Assembly (NCBI GenBank): GCA_947581845.1
Contig: CANPVY010000273.1
Span: 1-7,599, forward strand
From: an uncultured bacterium
GTDB lineage: Bacteria > Gemmatimonadota > Gemmatimonadetes > Palauibacterales > KS3-K002
Reading direction: 5' to 3'
DNA: 7,599 nucleotides
Shown: positions 5,911 through 7,599 of the stretch, in pieces
Layout: every line of letters begins with the position of its first letter
How positions within the stretch are numbered: position 1 is the stretch's first letter
Notes under the pieces: generated by a model
Seen by the model: the letters and a program-made list of their open reading frames with translations, nothing else
Database searches by the model: none
Told to the model about the DNA's origin: nothing
Translations under genes and position numbers: made by a program

Positions 5911-6713
5911 TGCGGTGACCGTTCCCCTGCTGCCAGGTGACTGAAGATGACGGACGAACAGGTCAGTCCACCGCCCGCCTTTCTCGTCTCGGACATCTCC
6001 ACTTCGACGGTATCGAGACCGAACGAGTCGATCCGCGCACGGGTCTGCGGGGCGCCCGAAGGCACTAGTACGGTCCTGTTGACCGCGAGGCAGTTCGCAG
6101 CGTGCGCTTCGGCCCGGGGAACCGCGATCTTGCGGAAGTGCGCAAACCCGCGTGGGTCGAGATGTCCGTCGAGCCAGACGATGACGTCGCCGCCCAGGTA
6201 CGTGCAGGCCGACTTGAGGTGCAGAACGTCCCGGACATCGACCGGCACGATCCTGTATCCGTGGGCTCCCAGGATCGCCCGGAGCTGCTCGATTGCGTGC
6301 ACGTTGGTACGCGTCGAGAGACCAACGTAGAGCGCGTCAGCGATACGCAGCACATCGCCGCCATCCAGGGTCGCGGGCGCCTCGATGCGGTGGACCTCGC
6401 CGTACCCGCGCAGCGCCTCCTCGACCGCGACGACCTCGCCGCGCCGCGCCTCGGCTCCCGGGGCCGTGATGATGATCTTCCCCCCGAGCAGGAGGGCGGT
6501 GTCCTCCACGAAGGGGCAGTCGGGGAAGCGGTCATCGGCCGCGACCCTGACCAGCGTGAGCCCCAGCCCCTCGAGGACCTCGCAATAGCGCCGATGCTGC
6601 TGCCGCGCCCGTTCCACATCGATTAGCTCGGCCGGGGACGCGGGTGTGATCGCCCGGTCGAACGTGTCGGGCACGTCTCTGACGAGCGCGTGCGTCGCGC
6701 TGGGCATGTCCAT
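5907..6713 (-). CDS. ddaH: N(G),N(G)-dimethylarginine dimethylaminohydrolase (DDAH)
   Basis: DDAH hydrolyses methylated arginines to citrulline and a methylamine. It belongs to the guanidino-modifying (amidinotransferase/arginine deiminase) superfamily with a five-blade alpha/beta propeller. The 268-residue length fits single-domain DDAH rather than the longer arginine deiminases. Visible motifs are RFPDCPFVEDTA at 62-73 (Asp65, Glu70, Asp71), TAPGAEARRGE at 83-93, TLDGGDVL at 115-122 (Asp117), GLSTRTN at 131-137 (Arg135), LHLKSACTYLG at 164-174 with catalytic His165, AANC at 205-208, and GGGLTCSSVIF at 247-257 with nucleophile Cys252. By my recollection these match the active-site residues of the Pseudomonas enzyme, and TLDGGDVL and HLKS resemble the animal enzymes more. 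The start is the first ATG; no good Shine-Dalgarno precedes it, and ATG at codon 3 is an alternative. Substrates other than methylarginine are possible. It is the first gene of a unit with the pilin-like gene. Confidence 0.9.
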   Translation of the reverse strand: MDMPSATHALVRDVPDTFDRAITPASPAELIDVERARQQHRRYCEVLEGLGLTLVRVAADDRFPDCPFVEDTALLLGGKIIITAPGAEARRGEVVAVEEALRGYGEVHRIEAPATLDGGDVLRIADALYVGLSTRTNVHAIEQLRAILGAHGYRIVPVDVRDVLHLKSACTYLGGDVIVWLDGHLDPRGFAHFRKIAVPRAEAHAANCLAVNRTVLVPSGAPQTRARIDSFGLDTVEVEMSETRKAGGGLTCSSVIFSHLAAGERSPQ

Positions 6714-6785
6714 AGGCCGAGGTCAAACGTGGCTCTTGGGGGGCGGCCTCAGCAAGGGTGGCTCGGAGGGCGGCAGGAATGGGTC

Positions 6786-6929
6786 GGAGCCGGGGACCGC
6801 TCGCTCCGGTCGACCCGGCACTTCGGGCCGTTGCTGGCCGCAGCGGCATCGCCCGCAGCCGCCGCAGTCGTTACCCGACGAACCGAGCCGGGTCGCTACC
6901 ACCAACTCCGCTCGGCGGTCCCCGGCTCC
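6786..6929. repeat. 15-bp perfect inverted repeat with nested 9-bp inverted repeat
   Basis: GGAGCCGGGGACCGC at 6786-6800 is the exact reverse complement of 6915-6929. Inside it, CGACCCGGC at 6811-6819 is the exact reverse complement of 6887-6895, and TCGT/ACGA near 6869-6882 can pair at the tip. Outside it, GGAAT (6776-6780) can pair with ATTCC (6941-6945) across a small bulge. The element could fold as a long stem in RNA from either strand or as a cruciform in DNA. On the - strand it would lie in the DDAH leader, about 60 bases before the start codon. No target-site duplication is visible at its edges. Function unknown. Confidence 0.65.
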
Positions 6930-6982
6930 TCCCGGCCCCGATTCCGGACGAGGCGAAGATGTTTCGCGGAGCGGCCTGAGGC

Positions 6983-6998
6983 TGTAAATTACTCATAG
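6983..6998. promoter_or_regulatory. AT-rich patch, candidate divergent promoter
   Basis: TGTAAATTACTCATAG is the only clearly AT-rich run in the divergent region. On the + strand TAAATT (6985-6990) could be a -10 for the small membrane protein gene, leaving a leader of about 110 bases. On the - strand TAATTT could serve the DDAH unit, which would put the long inverted repeat in its leader. No convincing -35 box is seen in either direction, so this is a weak call. Confidence 0.3.
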
Positions 6999-7082
6999 AG
7001 CGCGCGCGTGCGCGGGCTATCTCCTTGAGAAACAGCGGGCGCTCCCTGCGCCTTTGGGCCCAACTTCCGAACGTGTGACAAC

Positions 7083-7103
7083 GTGCCACCGGCACCTCGG
7101 AGG
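7083..7103 (+). promoter_or_regulatory. Shine-Dalgarno of the small membrane protein gene with adjoining hairpin
   Basis: GGAGG at 7099-7103 lies five bases before ATG 7109. The sequence GGAGGCGAGC before the start repeats the one before dnaB. Directly upstream, GTGCC (7083-7087) can pair with GGCAC (7091-7095) over a three-base loop. The stem ends four bases before the ribosome site, so it may keep the site open or modulate its access. Confidence 0.6.
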
Positions 7104-7108
7104 CGAGC

Positions 7109-7273
7109 ATGGATGAGATGAATCTCATCGGCGTCACCGATTTGCTGGAAGCGCTCCGGCCCGTGTTGCTGGCGGTGGCAGCCGGAGTGCTGCTGGTGAT
7201 TCTGGTGGAGGCCATCTGGCTGCTGGTCTCGGCGGTCAGCGGCCGTCACGAGCGGAGGACGCACTCCTCGTAG
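7109..7273 (+). CDS. Small single-span membrane protein, hypothetical (54 aa)
   Basis: This short gene encodes 54 residues from ATG 7109 to TAG 7271-7273. Support comes from the well-placed GGAGG, from isolation in an otherwise gene-free stretch, and from a plausible composition. The N-terminal 18 residues are acidic and amphipathic (MDEMNLIGVTDLLEALRP). A hydrophobic helix of about 25 residues (19-43) follows, interrupted by one charged residue, Glu34. The tail is basic (GRHERR, 45-50). Acidic N-terminus and basic C-terminus predict one membrane span with the tail in the cytoplasm. I recognise no family. It might be a small regulator or subunit of a membrane complex, or, less likely, a chance open frame. 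It ends 27 bases before the opposite-strand gene at 7301, with no clear terminator between them. Confidence 0.62.
   Translation: MDEMNLIGVTDLLEALRPVLLAVAAGVLLVILVEAIWLLVSAVSGRHERRTHSS
7112..7129. repeat. Inverted repeat immediately after the small-gene start codon
   Basis: GATGAGAT (7112-7119) and ATCTCATC (7122-7129) are perfect reverse complements separated by two bases. This is operator-like as DNA. As mRNA it makes a seven-pair hairpin with a UGAA loop that begins right after the AUG. It overlaps codons 2-7, so it could also be a coincidence of coding sequence. Confidence 0.45.
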
Positions 7274-7300
7274 CCGCGACGGACGGCAAAGGCCGAACCA

Positions 7301-7599
7301 CTACTGTCTGACGGCCTGGCTGAAGTAGGCCAGGTGCACATCGCTAAGTCTGTTTATCTCGAAGGTCGCGATCCCGGAAGCGCCCCCGTGAAGGGCGAGG
7401 TGTACTGCCCCGGCGAGCTCCGCAGGCGTGAGGCTCGGCAGGTAGAGACCGCTGTAGAGGGGGGTCCCAGCCGGCAGCGCGGCGACACCTTCCTGCGTGG
7501 CCTCGCCGATCCAGGCGAGGTCCTCGTCGTAGAAATTGTGGTAGATCATCGGGAAGACGGCGTCGATGGGCCACTGATCCCAGGCCTGGCGTACCAGTC
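7301..7599 (-). CDS. C-terminal part of a probable glycoside-hydrolase-like (GHL10-type TIM barrel) protein, partial
   Basis: An open frame enters from the right edge of the window and ends at TAG 7303-7301, giving 98 C-terminal residues. The visible part begins with VRQAWDQWPIDAVFPMIYH (visible residues 2-20), which resembles the late-barrel strand of family-10-like glycosidase domains ('VRQDW..W..D.V.PM.Y'). Later comes PLYSGLYLPSLTPAELAGAV (50-69) and then LHGGASGIATFEI (72-84), which reads like the last barrel strand where a Gly-rich turn precedes the final beta strand. Such proteins are often exported and act on polysaccharides, but the signal peptide and catalytic acids lie outside the window. 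The gene points towards the small membrane protein gene. The family call is tentative; a different TIM-barrel hydrolase or a polysaccharide-deacetylase-associated protein is possible. Confidence 0.55.
   Translation of the reverse strand, partial: LVRQAWDQWPIDAVFPMIYHNFYDEDLAWIGEATQEGVAALPAGTPLYSGLYLPSLTPAELAGAVHLALHGGASGIATFEINRLSDVHLAYFSQAVRQ

Larger units (their letters stand above)
6714..7108. other. Divergent intergenic region, non-coding
   Basis: This 395-base stretch lies between the - strand DDAH unit and the + strand small membrane protein gene. Open frames across it on both strands give Arg/Pro/Gly/Ser-rich peptides without domains or usable start signals, so I call no gene. It holds a long nested inverted repeat (6776-6945), an AT-rich patch (6983-6998), an alternating GC tract (7000-7014), a palindrome TTGGGCCCAA (7054-7063), a direct repeat AACGTG (7070-7075 and 7080-7085) and a short hairpin before the Shine-Dalgarno. 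It probably carries promoters and leaders for both directions. An uncharacterised structured RNA is possible. Confidence 0.6.

Noticed and set aside
6102..6626. 174-codon + strand open frame opposite DDAH
   Set aside because: DDAH on the - strand has every catalytic motif; this frame has none.
6738..6795. Possible G-quadruplex on the + strand
   Set aside because: There are five G-runs, but the loops are 8-12 bases, longer than a canonical quadruplex motif.
6870..6927. tRNA-like look on the - strand (AGTTGGTGGTAGCG and GGTTCG)
   Set aside because: The D-stem does not pair, the TTCG falls too close to the putative 5' end, and there is no anticodon arm of correct geometry.
6871..6996. Short - strand frame starting MSNLQPQ with an upstream AAGGAG
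   Set aside because: The Shine-Dalgarno-like site is more than 20 bases from the ATG, and the frame crosses one arm of the inverted repeat with low-complexity sequence.
6690..6998. 102-codon + strand open frame in the divergent region
   Set aside because: Arg/Pro/Ser-rich, no start signal, overlaps the inverted repeat and the DDAH 5' end; not protein-like.
7274..7300. Terminator between the small gene and the glycosidase-like gene
   Set aside because: Only weak three-base stems are possible and there is no T-tract.

Overview
The window is high-GC bacterial chromosome with tightly packed genes and several GTG starts. It contains no CRISPR array, phage gene, transposase, tRNA or rRNA that I can support. 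Gene order (coaBC end, family-4 uracil-DNA glycosylase, dnaB, radA, ispD, tsaC, ywlE-like) together with a pilin-like protein carrying a C-terminal Cys pair suggests Gemmatimonadota or a similar high-GC phylum. That placement is inference from style and synteny, not proof.

Bases 1-5513 (+ strand) form one run of seven genes, probably one operon or a chain of coupled genes. The 3' end of coaBC overlaps udg by 8 bases, udg overlaps dnaB by 8, dnaB overlaps radA by 1 and radA overlaps ispD by 17. Gaps of only 15 and 14 bases precede tsaC and ywlE. The genes cover coenzyme A synthesis, uracil excision, the replicative helicase, a recombination helicase, MEP-pathway isoprenoid synthesis, tRNA t6A synthesis and a low-molecular-weight phosphatase. 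All look intact, with their key motifs present.

Bases 5497-6713 (- strand) hold a two-gene unit: a dimethylarginine dimethylaminohydrolase (DDAH) and, joined by an ATGA overlap, a pilin-like membrane-anchored protein. The pilin-like gene runs tail-to-tail into the ywlE-like gene with a 17-base overlap that contains two mutually exclusive small inverted repeats.

Bases 6714-7108 are a non-coding divergent region. It holds a 15-bp perfect inverted repeat enclosing a nested 9-bp inverted repeat, the only clearly AT-rich patch of the region, and several short symmetric elements. On its right side is a small gene (7109-7273, 54 residues, one membrane segment) with a good Shine-Dalgarno. The window ends with the C-terminal part of a probable TIM-barrel glycoside-hydrolase-like protein on the - strand.

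Most of the window is conserved housekeeping sequence. The parts worth a second look are the DDAH/pilin-like pair, the structured divergent region, the small membrane protein, and the arginine-phosphatase signature of the ywlE-like gene.
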